A DNA stretch of 64,000 nucleotides, from positions 50,133 to 114,132 of the forward strand of contig JAJRSO010000030.1 of NCBI GenBank assembly GCA_024278755.1, written 5' to 3'. Source of the DNA: Calditrichota bacterium (GTDB lineage Bacteria > Calditrichota > Calditrichia > Calditrichales > Calditrichaceae). Shown piece after piece: positions 37,001 to 46,962 of this stretch. The translations under genes and the position numbers were made by a program. Within the stretch, counting starts at the first letter, position 1. Each line of letters opens with the position of its first letter. Below the pieces are notes generated by a model. It saw only the letters and a list, made by a program, of their open reading frames with translations, was not told the origin of the DNA and searched no databases.

Positions 37001-39335
37001 TAAAAAAGGGCACGTACTCGCTTTTCTTGCCGTCATTCAGGACATAACCGAACGCAGAAAGATAGAAAAGGCGTTGATTGATTCGGAGGCCAATTATCGC
37101 GCATTGTTCGAAGGCATTAGTGACGCGCTTTTTGTGCATCCGTTAAAGGATGAAGGATTTGCTAATTTTGTTGCCGTTAATGACGCCGCCTGTAACCGAT
37201 ACGGCTATACGCGTGAAGAATTTATGAATATGTCGCCAAAAGACATCAGCGCACCGCAGGATGCCCGCCTGCGCAGCAGCCGCGAAGGCCGGGAAAAACT
37301 ACTTAAAGATAACTGGATGATTTTTGAAGCCCGGCATATTTCGAAGCAAGGAAAGCGGTTTCCGGTAGAAATTAGTTCACGTATATTTGAACTGAAAGGG
37401 CAAAAGGTCATTATGGCTATGGCTCGCGATATTACGGAACGAAAACAGGCAGAACAGCGAATTCGTGAAAGTGAAGAGCGTTTTCGGCTGGCCTTTAACA
37501 CTATTCCGGATGCCGTTAGCCTTAGTCGCGTATCGGATGGCCTCTATATTGATGTGAACGAAAGATTTTGTGAATTAACCGGTTATTCCCATGAGGAGGT
37601 TATAGGAAAACGATCGGAAGATTTAGAGTTATGGACGAATCCTGCTGAGCGTTCCATTTTTGTTGAAGAAATAAAAAGTAAGCAGGTTATCGAAAATATG
37701 GAATTTGATTTTCGGGTCAAGGGTGGAGAAATTGTTACCGGTTTAGTATCCGCCGGGATTTTGCAGTTGCACCGGGAAAAAGTTTTATTGTCCATTACCC
37801 GCGATATTAGTGCTATGAAAAGAGCTCAGGCCGAGCGGGAACGTTTGGCCATCGGGATAGAATATGCGGCCGAAGCGGTGGTCATTACCGATATCAACGG
37901 GGATATTCAATATGTAAATCCGGCCTTCGAAAAAGTAAGCGGATATCCCAGGGAAGAAGCCATCGGGCAAAATCCACGGATTTTAAAAAGCGGAAAGCAA
38001 GATAACGCTTTTTACATTGAATTATGGAATACGATTACCGCCGGGAACGTTTGGCACGGTAAATTTGTTAACCGTAAAAAAAACGGTGAGTTATATATTG
38101 AAGAAACGACCATCTCGCCTGTTTATGATAAAAATAAACAAATAATGAACTTTGTGGCCGTAAAACGGGATGTAACAAAAGAAGAAGAACTGGAACAACA
38201 GTTTATGCAGGCCCAAAAAATGGAATCAATTGGTCGTCTTGCCGGTGGTGTTGCCCATGATTTTAATAATATGCTGAGTGTTATTTTAGGGTACTCAGAG
38301 CTGGCATTAGCCAATATGAATCCCGAAGATAAGTGTTATAAAAATATTGAAGAAATCCGTAATGCCGGGAAACGATCGGCCGATTTAACTTCGCAATTAC
38401 TGGCATTTTCACGAAAGCAAACCATCGCGCCGCGAGTCGTTAATTTGAATGAGGCTGTTCGTAAAATGCTTAAAATGTTGCGCCGTCTAATCGGCGAAGA
38501 TATAAATCTGATATGGAAACCCGGCGAAAATCTGGGAAATATCTATATTGATCCCACTCAGGTCGATCAAATGCTGGCCAATCTCTGCGTAAATTCGCGT
38601 GATGCCATAAATGGCGCCGGGGAAATTATTATTGAAACCAAACAAGCGGTTTTTAGCGAAGCCTATTGTGAACGTCACACCTATGCGAGTCCGGGAGTTT
38701 ATATTCAGTTAACTGTCAGCGACGATGGCTGCGGAATGGAGAAATCGGTAAAAGAAAAGATATTTGAACCTTTCTTTACGACAAAGGTTAAGGGCAAAGG
38801 AACCGGCCTGGGGCTGGCAACCGTTTACGGTATTGTCAAACAAAACGAAGGATTGATCAATGTTTACAGCGAACCGGGAAACGGAACCAGTTTTAAACTG
38901 TATTTCCCGCTTTATACGGAGATACCGGATATTGATATAATCGAAGAGGAAATAAAATACCCTTTAGGAAACGGAGAGCGTATTTTGATGGTAGAAGATG
39001 AACCATCCATTATGGAAATGACCAAAACGATGCTCGAAAATCTTAATTATACGGTAATTGCCACCACTTCTCCCGAAGAAGCGCTCATTCTTGCCGCCGA
39101 ACAGAACGAGGAGGTTGTTCTGTTGCTAAGCGATGTGGTGATGCCCGGTATGAATGGAAAACAATTGGCTGACCATTTAAAAAAAATACACCCGGATATG
39201 AACGTGTTATTTATGTCGGGATATACAACCGATGTCATCGCAAACCGCGGTGTTTTGGAAGAGGGAGTCAATTTTATTTCCAAACCGTTTGCATTGCCGG
39301 ATTTAGCAAAGAAAATTTATGAAGTCCTGAAATAA
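34083..39335 (+). CDS. Giant GAF/PAS hybrid histidine kinase, 1750 residues
   Basis: This is a soluble hybrid kinase. By eye the order is: GAF (about 20-180), PAS (190-310), PAS (325-440), GAF (455-615), then six PAS domains (about 625 to 1375). The kinase core has H in [14 protein letters not shown] and the ATPase motifs [15 protein letters not shown] and TGLGLATV. The C-terminal receiver (about 1625-1750) has [10 protein letters not shown] and SKPF. Two GAF and about eight PAS modules suggest integration of many internal signals (redox, haem, small molecules), but no cofactor-binding residue can be assigned with confidence. The first GAF has a cysteine cluster (CQNV...NCSGCPL) that could bind metal. 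A ggaggt ribosome-binding site precedes the ATG. A bidirectional terminator follows. Confidence 0.9.
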   Translation: MKRSAPESFVKKLYHLNAILRAIRNVNQLIVSEKDPKRLIRSASRLLMGTKGFLSVWIVVFDENGNYRDSSQAGFGKSFSKIKTILKENRMPFCAQSAIECQNVVLIKNPSVNCSGCPLQKNYAGRDALTVGLNYKDKRYGILSVSAEPDFSGNTENQKLLKEVAGDLAFALYTIELEQKHEEIQNTVKISESLFRTTLYSIGDAVLTTDKQGKIQQMNPVAEQLTGWKEAEASGKPLKKVFKIINEESRKTVENPVERVLREGIIVGLANHTLLISKDGAEIPIADSGAPIWDDTGNITGVVLVFRDQTKEREAQRAIREAKEYAENIIATVREPLLVLNKNLKILSANRSFYRTFKVTQQDTIGKYIYDIGNREWNIPELRNLLEKILPQNTSFNDFEITHHFNYIGARTMLLNARRVYKEPDKTEMILLAIEDITERKQTEEKLNKSYRLYATLSQINQTIVRERDELKLLQGICNIAVKYGKFRLAWIGLVDQESMLVKPVAFSGEGSDYLKNIEISVDTGFFGEGPTGKAIRERRSVAFNDLENNPDFKPWRKQALEKGYRSSASFPIRLNNEAMGALNVFAAEPHFFDREEIKLLEEVASDISFAIEKIEEEKKRRQAEENLYIKDFAFHSSLSADSIGNTEGILIHANPAFAKIWGYDSAEEIIGKPILDFLADKDLASEIINSLNSTGRWSGEYLALKKDGSTFTAHASANAVYDTDGNQVAIYSSVADVTAQKQTEKALRNSEEKMRSIFRVAPIGIGVIKNRILLEVNPRICEMSGFEKHELIGKNARMLYATQEEFDYVGIEKYRQIREYGTGSVETCWQKKDGSIIDILLVSTPLETNDRSKGIIFTALEITEQKRADKEIRDTKDQLELIIDKIPGMLAYVDVTGKYKYVNKAYAQFYNLPKEKFIEKQVKHILPDYIYNKVKDKIKQVQNGKTLRFENEYQFEDGQKKVVFVEYIPQFNKKGHVLAFLAVIQDITERRKIEKALIDSEANYRALFEGISDALFVHPLKDEGFANFVAVNDAACNRYGYTREEFMNMSPKDISAPQDARLRSSREGREKLLKDNWMIFEARHISKQGKRFPVEISSRIFELKGQKVIMAMARDITERKQAEQRIRESEERFRLAFNTIPDAVSLSRVSDGLYIDVNERFCELTGYSHEEVIGKRSEDLELWTNPAERSIFVEEIKSKQVIENMEFDFRVKGGEIVTGLVSAGILQLHREKVLLSITRDISAMKRAQAERERLAIGIEYAAEAVVITDINGDIQYVNPAFEKVSGYPREEAIGQNPRILKSGKQDNAFYIELWNTITAGNVWHGKFVNRKKNGELYIEETTISPVYDKNKQIMNFVAVKRDVTKEEELEQQFMQAQKMESIGRLAGGVAHDFNNMLSVILGYSELALANMNPEDKCYKNIEEIRNAGKRSADLTSQLLAFSRKQTIAPRVVNLNEAVRKMLKMLRRLIGEDINLIWKPGENLGNIYIDPTQVDQMLANLCVNSRDAINGAGEIIIETKQAVFSEAYCERHTYASPGVYIQLTVSDDGCGMEKSVKEKIFEPFFTTKVKGKGTGLGLATVYGIVKQNEGLINVYSEPGNGTSFKLYFPLYTEIPDIDIIEEEIKYPLGNGERILMVEDEPSIMEMTKTMLENLNYTVIATTSPEEALILAAEQNEEVVLLLSDVVMPGMNGKQLADHLKKIHPDMNVLFMSGYTTDVIANRGVLEEGVNFISKPFALPDLAKKIYEVLK

Positions 39336-39366
39336 TAAACAGGCTTTCAATTGAAAACCTGTTTAT
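39335..39366. terminator. Bidirectional terminator between the giant kinase and alaS
   Basis: ATAAACAGG and CCTGTTTAT form a 9-bp stem around TTTCAATTGAAA, itself self-complementary, so the stem extends to about 15 bp with one bulge. It sits between the convergent stops of the kinase (39335) and alaS (39381). Confidence 0.7.
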
Positions 39367-39380
39367 TGAAGTGGGCGCTT

Positions 39381-42002
39381 TTAACGACCACTGGCCGAGA
39401 TACTGTTACGAAACTGATTCAGGGCGGCCTGTTTTTTACGGACGTCCTTCCCTCCCGCTGTGGCCAGATGCGGACGGCCTCCACCTCCTCCGCCTGCGGT
39501 TTTTGCCACTTCGCGTACCAGATTGCCGGCATTTATCTTGCCGGATGTTACCAAATCATCGGTCGCAAAACAGACAAACCCCAGCTTGCCGTCATTTTCA
39601 GTACACAACAGGCCAACCGTGTTGGCGCTTTTTTGGCGAATCTCGTCGGCCAGTTCTTTAAGCTGATCCACACTGCTGCCATTGAATTCTTCAACAATAA
39701 CCTTAACCGCGCCGATGGTTTCCGCTTTGTCAATAATACCAGAGGCGCCTGCCTGCATTTGGGCGGCCTGCATTTTTTGCACTTCTTTTTCCAGTTCTTT
39801 CTTATCGGCCAAAAGCTGAGTGATTTTACTGTTAATCTCGTTCTCCGGACTGTTTAAGAGCCGTCCCAATTGTTGCCGGGCTACGCGCAGTTCCTGCATA
39901 TAGTTAACGGCTGCCGTTCCGGTTATGGCCTCAATCCGCCGTACGCCGGAGGCGATTCCCGATTCGCTAAGGAGAATGAATAAACCGATTTCCCCGGTGC
40001 TGTTTACATGGGTTCCGCCGCAAAGTTCGTGGCTGAAATCCGCAATTTTTACCGTGCGTACCACGTCACCGTATTTTTCGCCGAACAGAGCCATCGCACC
40101 GCTCTTTTGAGCCTCCGCAAACTTTTCCTGTTTTATTTCCAACGGAATGTTTAACTGAATCTGCTCATTTACCAGGCGTTCGATACGGAGCAAATCTTGT
40201 TCGGATATTTTTTCCGAATGGTTAAAATCAAAACGCAACCGTTCCGCTTCAACCAGAGAGCCGGCCTGGTGCACGTGGGCGCCAATGACTGTGTGCAGAG
40301 CGGCGTGTAACAGATGGGTTGCCGTATGATTTTTAACGGTCTCTCTGCGTAACGAAACACTTACTTTTGCTTCGACCCTATCCGAAACCGGATTAAAATT
40401 TTCAATGGATTTACAAATATGGATAAAGACGTCGCCGTCTTTCTGCGTATCAATTACAGTCAGGGAAAATCCTTCTCCCGAAATTGTGCCGCGGTCGCCC
40501 ACCTGTCCGCCGGATTCCGCATAAAAAGGCGTTTCTATTAAAACAACATTAATAGTCTCGGAAGAAATCTGGTAACGGGCGATGTGGGTCTGCTGAGACA
40601 AACGATCGTATCCGCTAAATTCGGTTTGATCCGATTCATTTAAAACGATCCATTCGGCGTCATCCTCGGCGCTGGCAGCGAATTTGGAATGCGCCCGGGC
40701 CCGTTCGCGCTGGGCTTCCATCTCTTCTTCAAATCCGTCCGTATCCAGCGTCAGTCTGTTTTCTTCTGCCAGAACGCGGGTTAAATCCACAGGGAACCCG
40801 AAGGTGTCGTAAAGCTTAAAGACCTGTTTCCCGGGAATAACCGTTTGCTTGTTGGATTGTAATTCATTTTTAATGGAATCGAAAATTTCCAGTCCGCGGT
40901 CCAGAGTGCGATTGAAATGCTCCTCTTCCTTTCGAATGACAGCCACTACGTGTTCGGTCCGTTCATTCAGTTCGGGATAGGCGTTTCCCATCAGCTCCGC
41001 CACTTTGGGCGCTAATTTATAAATGAATGGCTTCCGCATGCCCAGTTTCCGTCCGTATCGGGCGGCGCGGCGCAAGATACGGCGCATCACATAACCGCGT
41101 CCTTCGTTGGAGGGCAGTCCCCCGTCGGTAATGGAAAAGGTCAGCATGCGCACATGGTCGGCGATTACCCGGAAAGCCACCTGCTCTTTTGAAGCGGCGT
41201 AATCTTGTCCGGCAATTTCGCCAATAAAATGAATCAGCGGCATAAATACATCGGTGTCGTAATTGGATTTTTTATTTTGCAGAACGGCAACGATACGTTC
41301 GAATCCGGCGCCCGTATCCACATGTGTCTGCGGAAGGGTATGCAAGTTGCCTTGTTCATCCCGGTTGTACTGGATAAAAACCAGATTCCATAATTCGATA
41401 TAGCGGCCGCAGTCGCCATTTACACCGCAAACATGTTTCTCGCCTTTTTTATCACAAAAATCTTCGCCTAAATCGATATGGATTTCGGAACAGGGGCCGC
41501 AGGGACCAGTAGCGCCCATTTCCCAGAAATTATCTTTGTCGGCATAGCGCAGAATGTGGTCGCGGGCGATATCGGTTTCGCTTTCCCATAATGCATGCGC
41601 TTCGTCGTCGGTTGTGTACACGGTGGCGTACAGTTTTGCTTTCGGCAGTTTCCAAACCTCTGTAAATAGTTCCCAGGCCCAGGCGATGGCTTCTTTTTTA
41701 TAGTAATCGCCAAAGGACCAGTTGCCGAGCATCTCAAAAAAAGTGTGGTGGTAGGTATCCCGGCCCACTTCTTCCAAATCGTTGTGTTTACCGCTGACCC
41801 GGATACATTTTTGTGCGTTCACGGCTCTGGTATAGGAGCGTTTACCCTTACCGAGAAAAATATCTTTAAACTGATTCATTCCGGCATTGGTGAAAAGCAG
41901 GGTCGGGTCATCCTGCGGAACCACCGGGGCGCTTCGTACGTTTGTATGCTTTTTATTCTCAAAAAATTCAATAAATTGTCTGCGTATTTCTTCTGCGGTC
42001 AT
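39381..42002 (-). CDS. alaS: Alanyl-tRNA synthetase
   Basis: AlaS charges tRNA-Ala with alanine and edits mischarged serine and glycine. The 873-residue length is normal. The class II core begins MTAEEIRRQFIEFFENKKH and has DDPTLLFTNAGMNQFK. The editing domain has the zinc/water-binding set NHTATHLLHAAL and CGGTHV. A DHHA1 tail contains a run of six glycines before RPHLATAGG. The gene is complete and apparently monocistronic, facing away from the lone receiver gene. Confidence 0.97.
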   Translation of the reverse strand: MTAEEIRRQFIEFFENKKHTNVRSAPVVPQDDPTLLFTNAGMNQFKDIFLGKGKRSYTRAVNAQKCIRVSGKHNDLEEVGRDTYHHTFFEMLGNWSFGDYYKKEAIAWAWELFTEVWKLPKAKLYATVYTTDDEAHALWESETDIARDHILRYADKDNFWEMGATGPCGPCSEIHIDLGEDFCDKKGEKHVCGVNGDCGRYIELWNLVFIQYNRDEQGNLHTLPQTHVDTGAGFERIVAVLQNKKSNYDTDVFMPLIHFIGEIAGQDYAASKEQVAFRVIADHVRMLTFSITDGGLPSNEGRGYVMRRILRRAARYGRKLGMRKPFIYKLAPKVAELMGNAYPELNERTEHVVAVIRKEEEHFNRTLDRGLEIFDSIKNELQSNKQTVIPGKQVFKLYDTFGFPVDLTRVLAEENRLTLDTDGFEEEMEAQRERARAHSKFAASAEDDAEWIVLNESDQTEFSGYDRLSQQTHIARYQISSETINVVLIETPFYAESGGQVGDRGTISGEGFSLTVIDTQKDGDVFIHICKSIENFNPVSDRVEAKVSVSLRRETVKNHTATHLLHAALHTVIGAHVHQAGSLVEAERLRFDFNHSEKISEQDLLRIERLVNEQIQLNIPLEIKQEKFAEAQKSGAMALFGEKYGDVVRTVKIADFSHELCGGTHVNSTGEIGLFILLSESGIASGVRRIEAITGTAAVNYMQELRVARQQLGRLLNSPENEINSKITQLLADKKELEKEVQKMQAAQMQAGASGIIDKAETIGAVKVIVEEFNGSSVDQLKELADEIRQKSANTVGLLCTENDGKLGFVCFATDDLVTSGKINAGNLVREVAKTAGGGGGGRPHLATAGGKDVRKKQAALNQFRNSISASGR

Positions 42003-42173
42003 GGACGGCCTTTCTGTATGGGAATGTATTTTTTTTTCTGATGGAGCAAATATAAAGCAATTCTGTTTTTACATAAAGAAAAAATGTAGCGAAGCGAAAA
42101 TAAAAATTGTTATTGGCTTGCAAATGGGCTTACAGCGGTGGTAAATTACTATTTTGAAATTGGAGAGCGGTAA

Positions 42174-42536
42174 GTGAAACAAATTCTGTACATCGACGAT
42201 AATAGCCAAGCCTGTCTGCTTTTTAAACTTTTTTTAGAAAAAGAGGGCTATAAAGTATTTACTGCAAAAGAAACGGATACGGCAAGAAAGATTTTGAAGC
42301 GCGAAAAAATCGATTGTATCACCACCGATATCGGCCTTCCCAAAGAAAACGGGATTAAGTTTTATCAGTGGGTGCAGGAACAATCGGAATATAAAGATAT
42401 TTTTTTTCTGTTTGTATCCGGTCACGCGGTAGGTTTTGACCAGGTGCTGACGGAACACCGCAATAATTTTATTACGAAGCCCATCTTCTTTCCCGATTTG
42501 ATCGAACGTTTAAACAAAGAATTAAATAATATCTGA
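42174..42536 (+). CDS. Single-domain response regulator
   Basis: This is a 120-residue stand-alone receiver of CheY/Spo0F type. It has acidic residues DD near 8-9, the phosphoacceptor aspartate in ITTDIGLPKENG, the S/T switch in FVSGH and the lysine in TKPIFFP. There is no output domain, so it acts through protein contact or as a relay for the many hybrid kinases nearby. The start codon is GTG with a gagag ribosome-binding site. It is transcribed divergently from alaS across a 170-bp spacer. Confidence 0.88.
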   Translation: MKQILYIDDNSQACLLFKLFLEKEGYKVFTAKETDTARKILKREKIDCITTDIGLPKENGIKFYQWVQEQSEYKDIFFLFVSGHAVGFDQVLTEHRNNFITKPIFFPDLIERLNKELNNI

Positions 42537-42623
42537 GATGGTTTTAATACCCTTTGCTTTTTTATGTGATTCTATCCTCTCGTCCTTAGGCAGATTAACA
42601 AGCGTTATATTATTCGATGTACA

Positions 42624-43232
42624 CTATACACTGTTTTCAGAAATTTGTCGGATAATATCCCACGAAAATCCCTTTTGCTGCAGATAGGCATATATTTTCT
42701 GCGTCTCCGGCTTATTTGAAGAGGCTGCTTTTTTTGTAAATAGAAATTGAGCGTTCTCTAATTGTTCTTCTTCAGGATAAGCCGCACCTAATAAGGCTTC
42801 AATATCGTCCCGATTGGCTCCTTTTTGAAGTAGCTTTTTATAAATTAGCAGAGGGCCGTTTCGTTTAAAGCGTTTTTCTTCTTTAATAAACTGGCTGATA
42901 AATGAGCGATCATCCAGATAGTTGTTTTTTTTTAGCTGTTTAACCGCATTGACAATAACATCCTTTCTATATGCTTTTGCGCGTAGTTTTCGTATTAATT
43001 CCGTTTCGAGATGCGCGCGCCGGGCCAGGTACCGGTAAGCCTGAGCCAAACACTGTACCAGATTTTCGTGGTTCTGTATTTCGAGTAGTTCCGTTTCGGA
43101 GTAGTCCCGGCCCTTTTGAATATTAAAATGAAGCAGCGTGTCTTCGCTAACGCCGAACAGATAGGTCGCTTGGCAAAACAGACTAAAACGTTTCTTGTTT
43201 TTTTTTTGAATTTCAATTTTTGTAATAATCAT
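42624..43232 (-). CDS. recX: RecX family regulator
   Basis: RecX binds RecA filaments and limits recombinase activity. The 202-residue protein has the family pattern of three-helix repeats: CLAQAYRYLARRAHLETELIR, AVKQLKKNNYLDDRSFISQF, GPLLIYKKLLQKGANRDDI and a final YAYLQQKGFSWDIIRQI. I chose the ATG at 43232 because a GGAGG lies 6 bp upstream; the in-frame TTG at 43238 touches that site. recA is not in the window. Confidence 0.85.
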   Translation of the reverse strand: MIITKIEIQKKNKKRFSLFCQATYLFGVSEDTLLHFNIQKGRDYSETELLEIQNHENLVQCLAQAYRYLARRAHLETELIRKLRAKAYRKDVIVNAVKQLKKNNYLDDRSFISQFIKEEKRFKRNGPLLIYKKLLQKGANRDDIEALLGAAYPEEEQLENAQFLFTKKAASSNKPETQKIYAYLQQKGFSWDIIRQISENSV

Positions 43233-43303
43233 AAGCAACCTCCAATAAGAAACGGAATTGGAAATTAGAATAATATAAGAGGCTAAACAAATGAAATAAT
43301 GGA

Positions 43304-43717
43304 CTAAGACAAATCCGTTGAATATTTAGAGAAATAGGCCTTCATAGGCAGGTCTTCCTGAAGTACGTGGTCGATTAGCCAATGACGCAGCAAGGCAGAA
43401 ATGTCATCGGCCTTTGCCGCCACTCCTTTGGCTTTAACGGAAGCGATAATATCATCTAATTGTTTTACAAGAGATTGGTGAATACGTTTATGTGCTGCGG
43501 CTTTTGGATAGCGCACCCGCAGTTGCAGGATTTCTTCCCGTTGAAAATGTTCGAGAGTGTAGATTTTAAGTTGCGCAAATGTTTTTAAGATGGGAGCGAC
43601 CTCTTCCGGATTTTCAAGCTGCTTTTCCACCGTATTTAGCAGGTTGATCAAACGCTTGTGGTCGGTATCTACTTTACTATTGGCAACACTCATTGAGTCA
43701 CGCCAGACAATAGCCAT
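43304..43717 (-). CDS. Bacteriohemerythrin
   Basis: This is a 137-residue four-helix non-haem di-iron protein that binds O2 reversibly. All expected ligands are visible: H20 in DTDH, H57 and E61 in EHFQREE, H76 and H80 in AHKRIH, and H117 and D122 in DHVLQED. In an anaerobe with oxygen-sensitive ferredoxin enzymes, it would serve as an oxygen scavenger or sensor. The gene stands alone. Confidence 0.93.
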   Translation of the reverse strand: MAIVWRDSMSVANSKVDTDHKRLINLLNTVEKQLENPEEVAPILKTFAQLKIYTLEHFQREEILQLRVRYPKAAAHKRIHQSLVKQLDDIIASVKAKGVAAKADDISALLRHWLIDHVLQEDLPMKAYFSKYSTDLS

Positions 43718-43794
43718 CTCTTCTCCGGTTTATATATTCGTATCGTCGGATACCTAAGCAGAAACTTTAAAAACCAGTAAAGGGAATGGAAACA

Positions 43795-44354
43795 TCAGGA
43801 CATATTCATTGATATCGATATTCCGGCTTTGTAAGAACTTGATAGCTGAATGCCTTCTATCTGTCTGAAAATGGGAAGCTGACCGTTCAATCCAAAGGTA
43901 AAAGAGCGATAATAAATCATTGCTTCCGGCATAAAATAAACCCATTTCCCGCCCGTATTAGCTGCACGTAACGAACCAAGCCGATCGGGGGGCGTTTTTC
44001 TGAATCGTAACTGAATATTTAAATTTAACAGCGATTTCGTGCTGAATACACCACCCAGCGTAAAAAGGAATTCATTCCCAAAATGGTATCCCAATCCTGA
44101 ACCGTTGTTTTTTAAGCGGTTGTTTGTACCGTTTATTCGTAAGATGCTACTTAAAAACCAACTGAAACGAACCGGCAGATACTCTTTGGAAAAATGGCTC
44201 CAGATAATACCGTCCCATGAACCACTGCCTAGCTGCAAATCTGCCGAAAGTAAAACACGCCCGTTTTTAATATCCGATTTTCCCGTCGGCGCTTTTATGA
44301 CGGTAGGAAAGTAGTTTTGCTTTTTTTGCTCTTGTCCACACGCTTCGATATTGG
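43795..44354 (-). pseudogene. C-terminal remnant of an outer-membrane beta-barrel (transporter-like) protein
   Basis: The frame is open from a TAG at 44356-44354 to the stop at 43795 but has no ATG start. The first possible initiator is TTG at 44238. The sequence shows alternating strands and motifs of an outer-membrane barrel family: LGSGSWDGIIW, YHFGNEFLFTLG, NTGGKWVYFMP and LPIFRQIEGIQL. The true N-terminus, including the signal peptide, is missing. A different frame just upstream (about 44300-44370) reads on plausibly, so a frameshift plus decay is possible. The intact family would be about 300 residues; about 180 codons remain. Confidence 0.55.
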
Positions 44355-44359
44355 GCTAA

Positions 44360-44731
44360 CTAATGACAATGAATTAAAAATGATTAAAATATGTACACCT
44401 TTGTGTCTAATATTAATACAGAATCGACTAAAAAGGTGAGTATTGTATTTATTAGAAAATGTCCTAATATATATAAAAACAATAAGATAGGTAAAGATGG
44501 AACTTTTTGGCATAACTATTGTATAAGAATAACACGAGTTAGGTCGTTGGTTGAGAGGGTCCCAGCAATTCATTATTCTAATTAGGTTTTTACTGCCTCC
44601 TTTATCCCCCACAGAATATGAATTGCACCCTCTCTTTTTTTTGCTCAAAAAACTCCCGCTACACTGTTTAACTTCTGCGATTTTATTTGTATATTAGTCA
44701 TTATCAAAGTGGATTGTTTGGAGCAAAATCG
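44360..44731. other. AT-rich spacer with a possible transposase scrap
   Basis: There is no confident gene. A plus-strand frame at 44391-44585 encodes 64 residues with FIRKCPN and GTFWHNYCIRI, vaguely like the N-terminus of an IS1634-type transposase; I rate this low. Short inverted pieces (ACACCTTTGTGT) are present. The last 40 bp before the adenosyltransferase probably contain its promoter. Confidence 0.3.
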
Positions 44732-45277
44732 ATGAAGATTTATACCGGGTTCGGCGATTCAGGTAAAACCAGTTTATGGGGCGGTGAGATCGTAAAAAAA
44801 AATGATCCGCGTGTTAGCGCGTATGGCGCTTTGGATGAGTTGAATAGTGCCACTGGGTTAATTCGCTCTTTGAACGATAGTATTGAGATCGATTCAGTTC
44901 TTAAAAACAGGCAGAATGAAATATTTAATCTCTCTTCCGAAATAGCAGCTTCCGGTAAGAAACAAGATACAGAACTCACGAATGCGATATCGGAAGAGCA
45001 TATCCGGGTACTTGAATCGGAAATAGATGTTTGGACTGAAGAATTACCGCCTCTTAAAAAGTTTATTTTACCCGGAGGCGGTATGGCTGCCGCACAGGCG
45101 CACATTGCGCGCACCATTTGCCGCCGCGCCGAACGGGAAATGGTTGGCGCCGCTAATACAAACCAATTGCGTGAGATTTGTTTGGTTTATATAAACCGTT
45201 TAAGCGATTGGTTTTTTGTTTTGGGGCGCTACCTGAATTATCTGCAGAATATTGATGATAATACCTGGAGTCCCTGA
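44732..45277 (+). CDS. Cob(I)yrinic acid a,c-diamide adenosyltransferase, PduO type
   Basis: This enzyme transfers the adenosyl group of ATP to cob(I)alamin to make coenzyme B12. The 181-residue protein starts with the ATP-binding IYTGFGDSGKTSLWGG motif and has AYGALDELNSATG. FILPGGGMAAAQAHIARTIC and RRAEREMVG, which line the active site, are also present, and the C-terminal INRLSDWFFVLGRYLN is typical. I start at the ATG at 44732 because the longer frame adds residues not seen in the family. No other B12 gene is in the window. Confidence 0.93.
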   Translation: MKIYTGFGDSGKTSLWGGEIVKKNDPRVSAYGALDELNSATGLIRSLNDSIEIDSVLKNRQNEIFNLSSEIAASGKKQDTELTNAISEEHIRVLESEIDVWTEELPPLKKFILPGGGMAAAQAHIARTICRRAEREMVGAANTNQLREICLVYINRLSDWFFVLGRYLNYLQNIDDNTWSP

Positions 45278-45638
45278 AGAATTATATTCCATTTGTCTGA
45301 AAATTAATGCAGTATGCCTGATATTGTTATTGGTTGTCCTTTCCAATTATTGACAAGGTTTTGGCAAAGGATTGTTGTAAATGAGAATTTTATAGAAGTG
45401 CATTGCCGGCGCTGTGAGTTTTGATGCTGCCGTTTCGGTAGTTTTAATCTCATCCGGGTGGGGTTTAGTCCCCGACCCTTGGGTCGTGATAAAGATTCAA
45501 TCATTCTGGATATTCCGCTGGTTACGGCGGGGTTGTTCATTCAAAAATATTTGGCATAATTATTGAGCAATTAGTAACGGGGGTTCTCCCTTGTTTTAAA
45601 ATGAGATGTATAAAAATTCATAAACAACTGAGGTGCAT
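45278..45638. other. Spacer with GC-rich hairpins
   Basis: No confident gene. GGGG-TTTAGT-CCCC (45460-45473) and the perfect CGACCC-TT-GGGTCG (45473-45486) are adjacent hairpins resembling a dispersed intergenic repeat. A plus-strand frame from 45314 runs 82 codons to 45559 with one in-frame TGA at 45422, and contains HCRRCEF. It is too weak to call. The ribosome-binding site of the next gene lies at 45629-45633. Confidence 0.35.
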
Positions 45639-45896
45639 ATGGAAAAGAAAATATTAGATAAGCCCTTTGTTCGCGTATATCCCGAGCTTTGCAAAGGATG
45701 TGAACTATGTATTGACGCCTGCCCTCCGCAGGTACTCAAGTTTCACGAAAAGTTTAATAGTAAGGGATATCATTACGCCACGTATATAGGTGAAAATTGT
45801 ACCGGGTGTGGTATTTGCTATTACGCTTGTCCTGAACCGGAAGCAATTGTGGTTTATAAAAAAGGGTATGAGTATGAAGGTGAGGAGGTCGCATAA
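45639..45896 (+). CDS. 2-oxoacid:ferredoxin oxidoreductase, delta (ferredoxin) subunit
   Basis: This 85-residue protein binds two [4Fe-4S] clusters and passes electrons from the catalytic subunit to ferredoxin. Two CxxCxxCxxxCP motifs are visible: [12 protein letters not shown] and [12 protein letters not shown]. It is the first gene of a three-gene operon with the alpha and fused beta-gamma subunits. The next ATG shares one base with its stop. The ATG at 45639 is preferred over the GTG two codons upstream, which overlaps the ribosome-binding site. Confidence 0.92.
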   Translation: MEKKILDKPFVRVYPELCKGCELCIDACPPQVLKFHEKFNSKGYHYATYIGENCTGCGICYYACPEPEAIVVYKKGYEYEGEEVA

Positions 45897-46951
45897 TGTC
45901 TAAAATTTTATTAAAAGGGAATGATGCCATCGTCCGCGGAGCCGTATTAGCCGGATGCCGGCTTTATTTTGGGTATCCCATTACTCCTGCCAGTGAAATT
46001 GCCGAAGCAGCGGCAAAATATATTCCCCAGGTAGGTGGAACCTTCTTACAGGCCGAAAGTGAAGTGGCGGCCATTAATATGGTTTATGGTGCAGCAAGCG
46101 GCGGCGTTCGCGTAATGACGGCTTCATCAAGCCCCGGAATCAGTCTAAAACAAGAGGGGGTTTCCTATGCAGCCGGCGCGGAACTGCCTTGCGTGATTGT
46201 GGATATTATGCGCGGCGGTCCTGGCTTGGGAAACATTGCTCCAGAACAGAGTGATTACAATCAAATCGTCAAAGGCGGCGGTCATGGCAATTATAAATGC
46301 CCCGTATTGGCGCCCAATGGCGGCCAGGAAATGTCCGATTTAACTCAGTTTGCTTTTGAATTGGCAGAAAAATACCGTACGCCGGTCTATATTTTAGCAG
46401 ATGGGTACACCGGCCAAATGATGGAGCCGGTGGAATTCGGTGAACCGGTAAGTGAATTGCCGCATCACGATTGGGCTTTGTATGGCGATCAGGAGAGCAA
46501 ATTTAATCTTATTTCCAGCATCTATCTGGATCCGGAAGAGCTGGAAGCCCACAACCAGATGTTGCAGGATAAATATAAACTGATAGAAGAAAATGAGCTT
46601 CGCGTTGAAGAATTTATGCTGGAAGATGCAGAGTATGTGGTTATGGGTTATGGCATCATTTCCCGAATTCTGAAAACAGTAGTCGAAAAGCTACGAAAAG
46701 AGGGTGTGAAAATTGGTCTGTTACGTCCTATCACCCTGTTTCCTTTTCCCAATGATAAAATTGCCCGGCTTTCGGAGCGCATCAAAGGCATGTTAGTTGT
46801 AGAAATGAGCAACGGCCAGATGGTTCAGGATGTGCGCTTAGCGGCTCTGGGCAGATGCCCCGTTGAGTTTTATGGTCGCATGGGCGGCGTGGTTCCCTCG
46901 ATGCAGGAACTGCTGGATCAAACTAAACAATTTATTTCTAAAGAAAATTAG
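45896..46951 (+). CDS. 2-oxoacid:ferredoxin oxidoreductase, alpha subunit
   Basis: This is the 351-residue alpha subunit of the pyruvate/2-oxoglutarate/branched-chain 2-oxoacid:ferredoxin oxidoreductase family. The signature [12 protein letters not shown] lies at the start, with [18 protein letters not shown] and a C-terminal transketolase-like domain ([23 protein letters not shown]). Together with the TPP-binding subunit it converts 2-oxoacids and CoA to acyl-CoA and CO2. Similarity in layout points to the 2-oxoglutarate or branched-chain (KOR/VOR) types rather than pyruvate, but specificity is not proven. Confidence 0.9.
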   Translation: MSKILLKGNDAIVRGAVLAGCRLYFGYPITPASEIAEAAAKYIPQVGGTFLQAESEVAAINMVYGAASGGVRVMTASSSPGISLKQEGVSYAAGAELPCVIVDIMRGGPGLGNIAPEQSDYNQIVKGGGHGNYKCPVLAPNGGQEMSDLTQFAFELAEKYRTPVYILADGYTGQMMEPVEFGEPVSELPHHDWALYGDQESKFNLISSIYLDPEELEAHNQMLQDKYKLIEENELRVEEFMLEDAEYVVMGYGIISRILKTVVEKLRKEGVKIGLLRPITLFPFPNDKIARLSERIKGMLVVEMSNGQMVQDVRLAALGRCPVEFYGRMGGVVPSMQELLDQTKQFISKEN

Positions 46952-46962
46952 GAGGGGGAACC

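Noticed and set aside
44391..44585. IS1634-type transposase fragment
   Set aside because: Only a loose resemblance over about 25 residues, with no inverted repeats or second fragment; kept as a remark, not a feature.
44295..44648. 117-residue minus-strand frame
   Set aside because: Low-complexity composition, no domain, and it overlaps the barrel remnant in another frame.
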